The notes beneath the pieces were generated by a model, which ran no database searches, was not told the DNA's origin, and saw nothing but the letters and a program-made list of their open reading frames with translations. Position numbers and translations under genes: made by a program. Shown here one piece after another: positions 48,630 to 58,626 of a stretch of DNA of 64,000 nucleotides. This DNA is from an uncultured Deferribacteraceae bacterium. Lineage in GTDB: Bacteria > Chrysiogenota > Deferribacteres > Deferribacterales > Mucispirillaceae. How positions within the stretch are numbered: position 1 is the first letter of the stretch; each line of letters opens with the position of its first letter. The DNA lies in NCBI GenBank assembly GCA_947041165.1, contig CAMRCY010000010.1, positions 1 to 64,000 of the forward strand, given 5' to 3'.

Positions 48630-49117
48630 TCTAACCTCCTTGCTGGATAGTTACTTTATAACTAAAAACACGTTGTAATTCATATTTTGAATTACGTTAT
48701 TTATAAAGTGTGATTTAATCCTTTAAATCTCTTACTCTCTCTTTATCGTTCATACTTTAAATAACTTTAGGTTTTTTTTAATATTTATTTTTTTATATCT
48801 TACCTTATAGTTATTATCGACTATTTCACCTATTTCTTGAGCTGTTTTTAAAAAAGTTGCCATCTAGTTTTTTTGATAGAATAAAGACGATTATTCTTTA
48901 TGTTTACAAGGTTTTATTAGAGATATGTTATTTGAAATTAATAAAGATTTTAGATGTGTTTTAACAATTTTATAGAGATTTTATTATATGATATTTTTTT
49001 TAGATTTTATAAAAACATAGCATTTGTTAGCAAAACTCATTAAATATCTTTATTTTCAATAGAGTATCAGAAGGGAGAATAGTTATTAGCAAAATTTCTT
49101 AGATATTTTTATCTTTT
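48630..49117. other. Intergenic region upstream of fliD, downstream of modC
   Basis: 488 AT-rich bases. It should hold the fliD promoter; I could not pick out a sigma-28 or sigma-54 site with confidence. Apart from the inverted repeat at 48675 nothing else is recognised. Confidence 0.45.
48675..48695. promoter_or_regulatory. Perfect inverted repeat upstream of fliD, possible operator
   Basis: GTAATTCA, five-base spacer, TGAATTAC. The 8-bp arms match exactly and sit about 46 bases before the fliD start, where a repressor or activator could bind. Confidence 0.45.
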
Positions 49118-49804
49118 TTACAAAGTATCAGATGTAATAACGGTTTTGATTGAGAAATCTTCAATAATAATTGTTTGGCTAGATATCTTTTTTAATTCGT
49201 CTTTAGAGTGGGTGACAAAGATTGTAGGGATATGAAATTCTGTAGCGATCATTTTGTATAAATCAAGCAACTGTTCTTTCTTTTTGCTATCAAGCGAGGC
49301 GTTCGGCTCATCCATTAGTAACAGTTTAGGGCGGGATAAGATAGCTCTACCGATAGCCACACGGCTTTTTTCACCACCTGATAGTTTGTTAGGTTTTCTT
49401 TCGAGTAACGCCTCGATCCCTAAGACAGATATAATATTATCAAAATTTACATCGTTTTTATCGCCTGTTGCAGATCTGCATCCAGCTGGTCTTTTACAAC
49501 CGTAAAGTAGGTTAGATTTTACCGATAAATGAGGAAAAAGTTTTGTGTCTTGAAAGATAACTCCTACATTGCGTTTATGAATAGGTATATCTATTTTATT
49601 TTCAAAATCGAATAAAACTGTATCAGATATTTTTATATATCCAAAATCTGGTTTAATAAGCCCAGCTATCATATTTATGAACGTACTTTTACCAACTCCT
49701 GAATCTCCAAATACGCCTAAGATATCGAAACTATCTATTTTAACGGTATAGTTGAATATATTCTCACCAAGCTGTTTTTTAATATTGATATCGATACTAT
49801 TCAT
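49118..49804 (-). CDS. modC: Molybdate-type ABC transporter ATP-binding protein
   Basis: 228 residues. Walker A GDSGVGKST, signature LSGGEKSRVAIGRA, Walker B LLLMDEPNASLD. By operon position it energises molybdate (or tungstate) uptake. It stops after the ATPase domain and lacks the C-terminal mop/TOBE domain of Escherichia coli ModC. Starts right after the modB stop. Confidence 0.88.
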   Translation of the reverse strand: MNSIDINIKKQLGENIFNYTVKIDSFDILGVFGDSGVGKSTFINMIAGLIKPDFGYIKISDTVLFDFENKIDIPIHKRNVGVIFQDTKLFPHLSVKSNLLYGCKRPAGCRSATGDKNDVNFDNIISVLGIEALLERKPNKLSGGEKSRVAIGRAILSRPKLLLMDEPNASLDSKKKEQLLDLYKMIATEFHIPTIFVTHSKDELKKISSQTIIIEDFSIKTVITSDTL

Positions 49805-50512
49805 CTATCTATCCTTTGATCCAGCGATTGTTCTTCTTATAAACAACTCAGATAATATAAGTGATAAGAACGCTATAACGATAGATATCACTACAAGTTT
49901 TATAATTGATGCATCAGCTGATGATGGATTTTGTATAAGTGAGTAGATCTCAATAGGTATCGTATTTGTTTTGCCAGGAATGTTTGATACAAATGTGATA
50001 GTTGCTCCAAACTCGCCTAAACTTCTTGCAAATGCAGTAACTGTGCCTGCGATAATACCGTTCATTGCAAGCGGTATAGTGATTGTGAAAAACACCTTCA
50101 ATTTTGATGCACCAAGCGTTCCTGCAACTTTCTCATACGATGGATCAACTTGTTCTATAGCAACTCGGATCGCTCTCACCATTAATGGAAACGAAACAAC
50201 GGCAGAAGCTAGAACTGCTCCTTTCCAATTAAATGCGAAGGATATATTGAATAGATCGTATAGATATTTGCCGATATATCCGTTCTTACCGAATGTTAGT
50301 AGAAGAAGATAACCTGTTATAACTGGTGGCAGAATTAAAGGTAGGTTTACAATTGAGTCTAATAATATTTTTCCTTTAAATGAAAACCTTGCCAAAACAT
50401 ATCCACACAATATACCGAAGGGTAGGGTTGCCAATACTGAACACAACGCAACTTTTAACGATAACTTTATCGCTGTTATTTCGTTATAATTAAGGCTTAA
50501 AAAATCTTCCAC
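49805..50512 (-). CDS. modB: Molybdate-type ABC transporter permease
   Basis: 235 residues, about five membrane helices. The EAA loop reads VAGTLGASKLKVFFTITIPLAMNGI and ARSLGEFGATITF is typical of ModB. The start overlaps the modA stop. Confidence 0.92.
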   Translation of the reverse strand: MEDFLSLNYNEITAIKLSLKVALCSVLATLPFGILCGYVLARFSFKGKILLDSIVNLPLILPPVITGYLLLLTFGKNGYIGKYLYDLFNISFAFNWKGAVLASAVVSFPLMVRAIRVAIEQVDPSYEKVAGTLGASKLKVFFTITIPLAMNGIIAGTVTAFARSLGEFGATITFVSNIPGKTNTIPIEIYSLIQNPSSADASIIKLVVISIVIAFLSLILSELFIRRTIAGSKDR

Positions 50513-51360
50513 TATACTGACTTATATCCATATTTTTTAATAATCTCTATAGCTTCTTCAGAGAGTAAATAATTATAAAAACTTTTTGTTATAAGTGAAT
50601 GATTTTCTGCAACGATAGCTGCTGTGTATCTTATATCTCCATATAATAATGGGTTAAGAGTTTCTAATAAATTATATTCATTTTTCTTTAACGATACAGC
50701 ATCTGTAGAGTATACTATTGCAAGTTCAACTTCGCCTAATTGAATATATCTTGTTGCTGTTCTTACAGAGTTCACAAATACAGCATATTTTTCTATTTTG
50801 TTAAACAGTCCACTATTAGTAAGAAACTCTTTAGAATACTCGCCAACAGGCACAGTGTTTGGATCACCTAACGCTATTTTCCCTTTATTTTTTGCAAGGT
50901 ATGCGATCATATTACTCGTATCAACTTTTTTAACTTTTTTATTACCGATTAAAACTAATACATTTCTGATAGGTAGTCTATTGATGTAATGTTTATCTAA
51001 TAAAGATTTCTCATCAAGATAGTTAATCCATTTAGATGAGGCTGAGATAAATATATTAAACGGTGCACCATTTTCGATTTGTCTTGCAAGAGTTCCTGAT
51101 CCTGAGCTAGATATATTGATTGTATGTTCTGGATATTTTTTCTGATAATTGTTTGCAATCTCTGTAATCGCATCTATTAATGATGACGCAACAGCGATAT
51201 TAATTTCACCTGAAAGAACTCTATCAAGCTTAACCATTTTATACTCTGGGTTCAGAGGTTTATGTATTGCTTGAGTTTCTGAGATATTGCTAAAAATAAA
51301 TACTGTCAATAAAACCATCTTTAATAAAAAAGCTGAAAATGTAAAAGTTGTTCTTTTCAT
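50512..51360 (-). CDS. modA: Molybdate-type periplasmic binding protein
   Basis: 282 residues with a signal peptide (cleaved near ETQA). Family pattern: INIAVASSLIDAITEIA, SSGSGTLARQIENGAPFNIFISAS, ALGDPNTVPVGEYS. ATG 51360 has AAGGTGG upstream; a TTG 18 bases earlier overlaps that ribosome site and is not used. Molybdate or tungstate cannot be separated by sequence alone. Confidence 0.9.
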   Translation of the reverse strand: MKRTTFTFSAFLLKMVLLTVFIFSNISETQAIHKPLNPEYKMVKLDRVLSGEINIAVASSLIDAITEIANNYQKKYPEHTINISSSGSGTLARQIENGAPFNIFISASSKWINYLDEKSLLDKHYINRLPIRNVLVLIGNKKVKKVDTSNMIAYLAKNKGKIALGDPNTVPVGEYSKEFLTNSGLFNKIEKYAVFVNSVRTATRYIQLGEVELAIVYSTDAVSLKKNEYNLLETLNPLLYGDIRYTAAIVAENHSLITKSFYNYLLSEEAIEIIKKYGYKSV

Positions 51361-51525
51361 TTCAATAACCACCTTCAATAATTAATGTACTGATACCTAA
51401 TTAAAAATAAATATAGATAACAGATATGCTAAAATTAACATTAAACAATTGTATAGTCAAGACGAAAGGGGGAAAGTTGTGATTTTTATACACCTTTTAA
51501 GTAAAATTGATAACAGTTTATCTGT

Positions 51526-51554
51526 TTGACAAAAGTTCTTATAGATAGTAGAAT
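51526..51554 (+). promoter_or_regulatory. Sigma-70 promoter of the DMT transporter gene
   Basis: TTGACA (51526), 17-base spacer, TAGAAT (51549). Just upstream is GATAA-CAGT-TTATC, a short inverted repeat that could be an operator shared with divergent modA. Confidence 0.65.
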
Positions 51555-51649
51555 TTCCAACATATTAAAAAATAAATAGTTATTGATTGTTAGTAAGTTA
51601 CTGTGATTACAACTTATTGATTAATTACAACTTAAAACATGGAGCAGTT

Positions 51650-52624
51650 ATGAACAGACAAGCAGTTACAGCGATTATAGCTCTTCTAATAGCATCATTA
51701 ATTTGGGGCGTTGCATTTATTCCTACGAGATATAACGGTGATTTAGGGATAGGTGTATTTTTTGAGATATTATTCAGATACACAGTGCCACTTATAATAT
51801 TCGGTGTTATGGCATTTAAAAAGATTAAAAACACATCAAGAATTGTTATACGTAACTCTATTATAACAAGTGTATGTTTATTTCTAGCGTTAAGCTGTTC
51901 GATATACGGCGTTCGTGCCGTAACTTATGGATCAATAGGGATACTGCTAATTTCATTAAGTGTAATACTCGTTCCGATCGTTAGTATGTTGATATATAAA
52001 AAGAGAGTACCCTTAATATTATTTCTTTCAGCAACAGTGTCACTCACTGCTATCATAATATTAACACGTGAACAAGGTGCGTTACTTATATCCACTGTTG
52101 AACCATCAGACATTACAAGTTTGATATCATCGACAGTTAATGGTGCGACAAATAAAATTTCGCCACAGATAGGTATATTAATTTGTGTGATCGCAAGTTT
52201 TGGATACACTGCATATTTATTGCTCACTAACAGAATGATGAAGAACGATACACCTCCTGATGTATTACTATTTTTTCAAAGTTTGACGTTTGTTGTTCTA
52301 AGTATCCCGCTTGTGTTGATTGTTGAAAGAGAAAGTTTGATGGCGATAGATGTGTCAGTATGGACAGATTTAAGAACTTGGTTATCGCTCGGATACATCG
52401 GTTTATTTGCAGGAACGATCGCATATTATTTATATTTTTTCGGACATAAATATAGTGCACCAACAACGGTTGCCGTAATACTCTCATCACAGAAAATATT
52501 CGCAACTATAGCCGATATAGTGATCGTTAAGATAACGCTTAACACAAGTCAGATTGTAGCGTACTTGATGATAATTGTTGCAACTTTTACCGTTGCAATT
52601 TATACGAGTATGAAAAAACAGTAA
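51650..52624 (+). CDS. EamA/DMT-family transporter
   Basis: 324 residues with ten membrane helices in two EamA repeats (ALLIASLIWGVAFIPTRY... and ...GLFAGTIAYYLYFFGHKYSAPTTVAVILSSQ). Family members export metabolites such as amino acids or nucleosides; the substrate here is unknown. ATG 51650 follows GGAGCAG. Divergent from modABC. Confidence 0.88.
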   Translation: MNRQAVTAIIALLIASLIWGVAFIPTRYNGDLGIGVFFEILFRYTVPLIIFGVMAFKKIKNTSRIVIRNSIITSVCLFLALSCSIYGVRAVTYGSIGILLISLSVILVPIVSMLIYKKRVPLILFLSATVSLTAIIILTREQGALLISTVEPSDITSLISSTVNGATNKISPQIGILICVIASFGYTAYLLLTNRMMKNDTPPDVLLFFQSLTFVVLSIPLVLIVERESLMAIDVSVWTDLRTWLSLGYIGLFAGTIAYYLYFFGHKYSAPTTVAVILSSQKIFATIADIVIVKITLNTSQIVAYLMIIVATFTVAIYTSMKKQ

Positions 52625-52680
52625 CAAGAATTCTTAACCGATTTATAATTAAAATATTTAGCCGACGTGAGAAGGTTTTA

Positions 52681-53035
52681 GTTGTTGCAATAGTCGTTGC
52701 GATGAGGCTGAATATTATTAAAAAATTAGATGTTCTAATGATGGTTTATTCATCGTGATGATAGGCTGTAATAGTCATTGTGATGAAGCTGAATATTATT
52801 AAAAAATTAGATGTTCTAATGATGGTTTATTCATCGTGATAATAGGCTGTAATAGTCGTTGTGATGAGGCTGAATATTATTACAAATTAGATATTATAAT
52901 GATGATTTATTCATCGTGATGATAGGCTGTGATAGTCATTGTGATGAAGCTGAATATTATTACAAATTAGATATTATAATGATGATTTATTCATCGTGAT
53001 AATAGGCTGTAATAGTCGTTGTGATGAGGCTGAAT
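52681..53035. repeat. About 80-bp tandem repeat, 4.5 copies, alternating variants
   Basis: Unit starts near gctgtaatagtcattgtgat and contains tgaatattatta and tttattcatcgtgat. Copies alternate between two forms (gatgatag...cattgtgatgaagctg and gataatag...cgttgtgatgaggctg), so a dimer of about 160 bp was itself duplicated. Occupies the first half of the 699-base gap after the DMT gene; the second half is plain AT-rich sequence. Confidence 0.9.
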
Positions 53036-53323
53036 TGTGATGGTATTATAATTCTTAAAGAGTTTCAATAGTTGTAATAACTTTAAAATAACACGATTAA
53101 AACCTGTTCAATTTTATTCAATATTTGATCAATATGTTTAAAATAATTTAATGATTTATAAATACAATTATTTGCTGTTTTACACTACTTTCACAATCAA
53201 TATGAATTAAGTAATATACTATAACTCGTTGATAATTAAGAACTTTATCATTTGTATGAATTTGTGTATTTTTTGATGATTTAGTATAAATAATATTATT
53301 GGCTCTCTACTTGGTTTATAAAT

Positions 53324-54121
53324 CTACTGATTATTTGATACAAATAACTCTACAATTTTATCAATTTTATTTGCATCTATTTTTGCTTTATCGTTAGTTG
53401 TAAGGTATGTGACAAGATTTTTAACACCTTGTTGTTGTGTTGAAAAAATTGGGATATTGCTTTCGCCTGTAATCTCAACAGACACCATACCACTTGAGAA
53501 GAAAACAGATGCTTCTACCCAGCTATTTATATTATTTTTTTTAAGATAATCTATCAAGCAACGCAACTGTCTTTTAACTTGTTTCACGGGGTTGTGCAAA
53601 GAGCTAACATATGCTTTAGGATAACGATATCCTCTTCTTTTTATCTGTGTCCAGTTTTGATCGTAGACATCGCCTTTTATCTCTCCTATCCAGTTTTTTA
53701 TCTCAACAATATACACTCCAGTTTCGCCTACAACAATGATATCTATTTCAGCTTTTGATGAAGGAGATGAGATCACAATATTTCTTAACACATAATAATT
53801 TTGAGGAAGATATTTCACAAGCATGCTAGTTAAAAATCTCTCACCTTGCACCCCATGTTTAATCATCTCTACTTCTGTTTTATCAATTTTAAATGGGTTC
53901 CAGTGTATAATATTGGTAAATATTATAACTATGATTGCAAAAAATATAGCATGGAAAAAGAAGTTTTCAACTGTGCCTGCAAACAGTTTAAGGTATAATA
54001 TTATGATGGCTGGAATGACTGGCATTATCAATATTTTGATAAGCACAGTTTTTAGTCGTAACCGTTTATAGAACGATAATTTAATCTCTAATTCATTTTT
54101 TGTCTTACATAGTTTTGCCAT
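53324..54121 (-). CDS. NERD-domain protein with membrane helices
   Basis: 265 residues. Two membrane helices near residues 25-75, then a nuclease-related (NERD) domain: GVQGERFLTSMLVKYLP, AEIDIIVVGETGVYIVEIKNWIGEIKGD, with the Glu, Asp and E-x-K residues of the restriction-endonuclease-like fold all present (EID, EIKNW). NERD proteins are thought to act on nucleic acids; some sit in defence or plasmid loci. Stands alone here, between two AT-rich gaps. Confidence 0.82.
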   Translation of the reverse strand: MAKLCKTKNELEIKLSFYKRLRLKTVLIKILIMPVIPAIIILYLKLFAGTVENFFFHAIFFAIIVIIFTNIIHWNPFKIDKTEVEMIKHGVQGERFLTSMLVKYLPQNYYVLRNIVISSPSSKAEIDIIVVGETGVYIVEIKNWIGEIKGDVYDQNWTQIKRRGYRYPKAYVSSLHNPVKQVKRQLRCLIDYLKKNNINSWVEASVFFSSGMVSVEITGESNIPIFSTQQQGVKNLVTYLTTNDKAKIDANKIDKIVELFVSNNQ

Positions 54122-54708
54122 TTTTATTATACCTCTAGATTTTTATTATTATGTATAACTGTATTAAATTTTAATATTTAACTGTACATCAATTGATATT
54201 TAATTATCAAATTATTACAATCAAATCTATTATATATTAATTTATAAATATATGAAGGTTTTTATACTTATTTTTTATATGTAACTTTGTTTATTTGATT
54301 GATTTTATATTGTAATGTTCTTACCTTACATATGTTTAAATCAGATTATGTGAAAAATATTATATTGAGAAGTATAAGTCAAAAAATGTTACAAACCATT
54401 GCAAGAGAGAGTATGTTGAAAGTTGATATTATAAATTTATTACTATTTTTATCAGTTTTTGTATTCCTAGTATTGGTGATAATATAGTCTATTCATACTT
54501 TCTAATTAGTAAGATACACTTAATTTATATCAATTGTTGTAGGTTCGAGATAGCGATTAGTTGTGCTGATTGACAATAAGTAAGAAATATAATACTTTAT
54601 AGATAAGTAAATAAACAAATACTATAATGTTGTGTATCTATTTTGCAATAAATTAATAGTTATAGTAATTATATTTTGTTATTATAAAAGAAGAGGGAAG
54701 GGGATAAG
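54122..54708. other. Intergenic region, no firm feature
   Basis: 587 AT-rich bases. A frame from ATG 54331 to 54487 (51 codons) ends in one strongly hydrophobic helix and could be a small membrane protein, but it has no ribosome site, so I do not call it. The end of the region holds the GAGGGAAGGGG ribosome site of the lyase gene. Confidence 0.4.
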
Positions 54709-56226
54709 ATGCGTAAAATATTTTTAGCAGTTGTTACAGTTCTTTTAGTTTCACAGGTTGGTTATGCAGAGGTGATTTTAAATGCGAAGCAAGAACCACG
54801 TGATAACTTTTTTTGGTTAAGCCAGATGAATAAAGCGACGTTAGTAACCAGTACTCAATCAGGTATTATCAGTAAGGAGAATGCAAAAACATATGCATTA
54901 GCAATTAAGACGGTTATTGAAAATGCAAATAAACAAGGTGCATCTCGTCCTAACTCTGTTTTAAAATATGAGCCGTTATTAATTAAAGAAGCAGGTCAAG
55001 ATATAACAAAATTACATGCAGGAAGAAGTTCTCAAGATATGCATGCGGCCTATACTGTGGCTATTATTCGTGATTATTTATTAGAACTTGCAACATCATT
55101 AAATAAAGTTAATAAAACATTACTTCGTTTAGCTTCTGAAAATATAGATACAATTGTTCCTAACTATACAAATGGAGTTGTAGCATTACCTAATAGTTTA
55201 GCGCATAACTTGCTTGCATATTATTCTGCTTTTCAGCGTGATGAGGAGAGAATTCGTGAGCTTTATAATCGTATAGATATGTCACCACTAGGCTCAACAG
55301 TTTTAAACGGTACAAGCTGGCCACTTGATAGAGAAAATCTTGGCAAATATTTAGGTTTCTCAAAACTTGTTTATAATGCATATGACGCAACACAAATATG
55401 GACGATAGATATACCTATTGAATCAGGTGCAGTGATACAAGGTATCGCATTTCATATCGGTTCAATTATTGAGGATATCTTTTTACAGTATTCACAAACT
55501 ATCCCTTGGATGATATTATCAGAAGGAGCAGGAACAACATTTGCATCAACAGCTATGCCACAAAAACGTAATCCAGGTGCAATGATAACTGTTAGACAAG
55601 AAGCGTCAGATGCGATAACTTTAGGAATGTCACCACTTATGCGTGCACATAATTTGCCTTACGGTTTCGTAGATGGTGAAGATGCTGAACCTAACTCAAA
55701 AATGTTTATAATGATATTAAGTGCAACAAATAAACTGAATAATGTTTTAAATAGATTGCTTATCAATCCAGAAAGAGCGTTAGCTGAAGTTAATAGTGAT
55801 TGGTCATCATCTCAAGAGATCGCAGATCTATTAATGCGTAAGTATGATATTCCATTTCGTGTTGGACATCATTTTGCATCACAGTTAGTTACGTATGGCA
55901 GAAGCAACGGTCTAACACCTCTTACTTTTCCATATGATGTTGCACAAAAAATATATAAAGAAACAATGATTAAAACTTACGGCGATAATGCGAATGATAC
56001 TACATTTCCTATTCGTGCTGATGAGTTCAAAGCAACTGTTGATCCGTCAAACATAATGTTAAATAGACAAACAATGGGCAGTTCAAATCCTAAAGAACTT
56101 CAAATTATGATTAAGCAAGGAAATGCTGAAATCAAAAAACAAGATGCTTGGATCAATAAAAGTGTAAATCATATAAACTCAAGTCTTGAAAAACTTGATA
56201 ATGATTTTACAAAACTAGCGAAATAA
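54709..56226 (+). CDS. Exported argininosuccinate-lyase-like enzyme
   Basis: 505 residues. A Sec signal peptide (cleaved near VGYA-EV) precedes a fumarase/aspartase superfamily fold. Motifs point to argininosuccinate lyase: AGRSSQDMHAA (compare GRSRNDQ), TNGVVALPNSLAHNLLAYY (compare HLQxAQP), and ASTAMPQKRNPG (compare GSSxMPQKxNP) with the catalytic Ser kept and Gly changed to Ala. Argininosuccinate lyase is cytosolic, so an exported relative suggests another amino-acid adduct or a scavenging role. Strong ribosome site. A porin gene follows 100 bases later on the same strand. Confidence 0.82.
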   Translation: MRKIFLAVVTVLLVSQVGYAEVILNAKQEPRDNFFWLSQMNKATLVTSTQSGIISKENAKTYALAIKTVIENANKQGASRPNSVLKYEPLLIKEAGQDITKLHAGRSSQDMHAAYTVAIIRDYLLELATSLNKVNKTLLRLASENIDTIVPNYTNGVVALPNSLAHNLLAYYSAFQRDEERIRELYNRIDMSPLGSTVLNGTSWPLDRENLGKYLGFSKLVYNAYDATQIWTIDIPIESGAVIQGIAFHIGSIIEDIFLQYSQTIPWMILSEGAGTTFASTAMPQKRNPGAMITVRQEASDAITLGMSPLMRAHNLPYGFVDGEDAEPNSKMFIMILSATNKLNNVLNRLLINPERALAEVNSDWSSSQEIADLLMRKYDIPFRVGHHFASQLVTYGRSNGLTPLTFPYDVAQKIYKETMIKTYGDNANDTTFPIRADEFKATVDPSNIMLNRQTMGSSNPKELQIMIKQGNAEIKKQDAWINKSVNHINSSLEKLDNDFTKLAK

Positions 56227-56326
56227 TTACTTACGTTATTACGTTAATGATGTAATAATATAGTACTTGATAGACAGGGTAGAGAAAGAGGCAGAAAAAA
56301 ATATAATTATTAGGAAGTGAAATAGT

Positions 56327-57460
56327 ATGAAAAAACTTTTAGTACTTTTATCGGTGTTTTTTATCTCAGCACCATCTTACGCATTTACTATTTATGAAAA
56401 TGAGGAAATGAATTTTGATTTCTATGGTAGTATAAGGGCAGTTGGTAATCTTACTTATGAAGGGAACACAGCTATCGATAGTGCAGGGGTTGCAGGTGCT
56501 CAGTCATTTTCAACAGACATACCTTTTAAAATTCAAAACAACTCAAGGTTCGGTTTTAAATTTGGATATAAGCAATTTAAAGCAGTATTAGAGATGGCTT
56601 TATCAACAGAGGTCGGCACAACAGATCCATTACGTTTTCGTTTAGCTTATGTGCAATATGATGTTAATGATAAGTTTGGTTTTTCAATAGGTAAGATGTC
56701 GTTAGCTCCATCTGTTGCATCAGGAAATGTTTTTAGAAATGATACATTAAGTGGTTATGGTGGATTGAGTGCTTCTCGTAGAGGAGCTGTACAAGTAGCA
56801 TTTTATGGTGTTGAATTCAATATCGTATCATTAGATTCTTATACTCAAACAATTGAGAATATGGGAGGCAATAACTCTAAATTAACAAATAGCTTACCAT
56901 CAGTATTGATCGCATATAACCTACCAAAAGTTGTTAAAGGTAAAGTATGGGCACAATATCTTAACGCTATAGTTGAAGATAGCACTGTTCCAAATAGTGT
57001 CACAAAAACTACTCTTCAATCATGGATTACAGGCTTTCATATAGCTCCTAAGTTCTCAGGATTTACTATATTAGCAAGTGCATATATCGGTGAGAATGTA
57101 GGATTTTTAGCATCTAGTTCTGGTGCGATTGCAGGTGCAACACCGATTGATAATGACGAAGGTTCTTTAATAAATAGCAATGATTCGTTGAGCATGGGTT
57201 TCTTAATTGCACCACGATATGCCATAAACAACAGCATGAGTGTTGAGATTGGTTACGGTATGGCAAGTGCGAATGTATACGGTCTTGAAAATAAAGAAGA
57301 TAGTATGTCGGCATATTTTGTTTATAAATACAAACCTATAAAATATTTAACTATTGCAGCAGAGGTTTTATATCTTTCTTTAAAAGCTACGAACTCGATG
57401 AAAGCTGTAAAGAAAACAGAAACCATAATGGCAGGTATACAAGCAAGGTTTGATTTCTAA
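56327..57460 (+). CDS. Outer-membrane porin-like beta barrel
   Basis: 377 residues. Signal peptide (cleaved near PSYA-FT) then an all-beta protein with strands of alternating hydrophobic residues and a C-terminal Phe (GIQARFDF), typical of Gram-negative porins. Segments such as DFYGSIRAVGNLTYEG and FRLAYVQYDVNDKFGFSIGKM resemble general porins of the gram-neg porin superfamily. It probably shares a transcript with the exported lyase and could admit its substrate. Confidence 0.85.
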   Translation: MKKLLVLLSVFFISAPSYAFTIYENEEMNFDFYGSIRAVGNLTYEGNTAIDSAGVAGAQSFSTDIPFKIQNNSRFGFKFGYKQFKAVLEMALSTEVGTTDPLRFRLAYVQYDVNDKFGFSIGKMSLAPSVASGNVFRNDTLSGYGGLSASRRGAVQVAFYGVEFNIVSLDSYTQTIENMGGNNSKLTNSLPSVLIAYNLPKVVKGKVWAQYLNAIVEDSTVPNSVTKTTLQSWITGFHIAPKFSGFTILASAYIGENVGFLASSSGAIAGATPIDNDEGSLINSNDSLSMGFLIAPRYAINNSMSVEIGYGMASANVYGLENKEDSMSAYFVYKYKPIKYLTIAAEVLYLSLKATNSMKAVKKTETIMAGIQARFDF

Positions 57461-57561
57461 AAAGTTTTAAAGATATTTATTAAAGTTATAATCTTGATGA
57501 AGATTATAGTTAAGATAAATATTAAGATTAATAGTATATGTTTTAAATTAGTTGTTCTATA

Positions 57562-57590
57562 AAGCCCTGTAATTTGCAGGGCATTTTTAT
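57562..57590 (+). terminator. Rho-independent terminator after the porin gene
   Basis: GCCCTG (57564) pairs with CAGGGC (57577), followed by ATTTTTAT. It separates the porin from the convergent Kiwa genes. Confidence 0.85.
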
Positions 57591-57624
57591 TGATAAGTTT
57601 ATGAAAAAGATGAGTAAGAGGTAT

Positions 57625-58626
57625 TTAGATAGAATTATTTGAGATATTAGATAACTTATGTGGTATCTTGTGAGTAAGTCTATCTTTTGCTAAGGAGTCG
57701 TAGCTTTGTTTTGTAAGTTCTGATTGCAGGAAGTCATCATTTAATAATTTGATAAAAGCAATTTTTGATGCTTTGGTGTCTAAAATTATTTTCAAGTTAT
57801 CGTGAGAATATTTAAACTTACCGATAAGTCCTGAATGCGTCTTGCTAAATTTTATAATTTCACTACTATCAATATTATTATTTAAGATAAATGAATTGTT
57901 ATTCGCTTTTGCTAACTTCTTAGCTAGTGAGGTATCAGTTTTGAAATCTTTTAAAACTTGTATTTCATTCATTAAGTTCTTAGTATTAATTTTACCAATT
58001 ACCTCATCAAATTGTTCCATAATCATTTCTGTAAAACCGAAGTGCTTTTCTAAAATATCAAGCTTCGAGATATAGGTGTTGTCTTTTATCTGCATTATTT
58101 GAAAGTCACCATTTAGACGAAGTATATCGTCACCATCCAGCTTAACCAAGCGTTCTGCTTTTTTGATAAGCAGAAATGTACCTCTTTTAATCAACGAAAT
58201 AGGATAATGTTTCTTGTAAATTAATAATCCCTGATCCATTGTTCCTAGATAAATAAGGAACCCTTTTAAATTAGCAAGGCTATCACTGTTAAAAGAAAAA
58301 TTTGGCAATGTGTGAGCTTCATGAATATTAAAATCTTTAATAAAGTGTAATTTCTCGGGATATTTACTATAATCATACTTGTAAATTGCATCCTTCCTTT
58401 GATCAGAGATTGATAAGTTTACAACACTCATCTCTTCATTTTCAATAACCACATGTTTTAGAGTAGTTGAAAATATATGCTTTATACCTTTTGATGTTTC
58501 CCCATCCTCAATATCAGCACTTTTAATTGTGCTATTCTCGCCATCCCCAAGAATTAAGAACACTCGAGCATTGTCACTACTATCGATAACTGTTTTTACA
58601 TATTGTTTTAATTCTTCAGTGTTCAT
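57625..58626 (-). CDS. kwaB: Kiwa anti-phage protein KwaB (DUF4868)
   Basis: 333 residues. The central part (about 110-215) reads LANLKGFLIYLGTMDQGLLIYKKHYP... then LLIKKAERLVKLDGDDILRLNGDFQIMQIKDNTYI, which fits DUF4868, the defining domain of KwaB. KwaB is a soluble partner that binds the membrane protein KwaA and acts on phage DNA processes, from published work on Kiwa. ATG 58626 has AAGGAGAA before it and shares one base with the TAA of the upstream gene (TAATG), so the pair is translationally coupled. Identified by pattern memory, not by a search. Confidence 0.75.
   Translation of the reverse strand: MNTEELKQYVKTVIDSSDNARVFLILGDGENSTIKSADIEDGETSKGIKHIFSTTLKHVVIENEEMSVVNLSISDQRKDAIYKYDYSKYPEKLHFIKDFNIHEAHTLPNFSFNSDSLANLKGFLIYLGTMDQGLLIYKKHYPISLIKRGTFLLIKKAERLVKLDGDDILRLNGDFQIMQIKDNTYISKLDILEKHFGFTEMIMEQFDEVIGKINTKNLMNEIQVLKDFKTDTSLAKKLAKANNNSFILNNNIDSSEIIKFSKTHSGLIGKFKYSHDNLKIILDTKASKIAFIKLLNDDFLQSELTKQSYDSLAKDRLTHKIPHKLSNISNNSI

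Noticed and set aside
53324-54121. NERD protein as part of a defence island with Kiwa
   Set aside because: It is 3.5 kb away, in the opposite context of ordinary genes, with no linked defence gene; kept as a stand-alone gene.
54331-54487. 51-codon frame ending in a hydrophobic helix
   Set aside because: No ribosome site and no supporting context; could be chance in AT-rich DNA.
54540-54560. ggttcgaga resembling a tRNA T-loop
   Set aside because: No acceptor stem, anticodon arm or CCA can be built around it.
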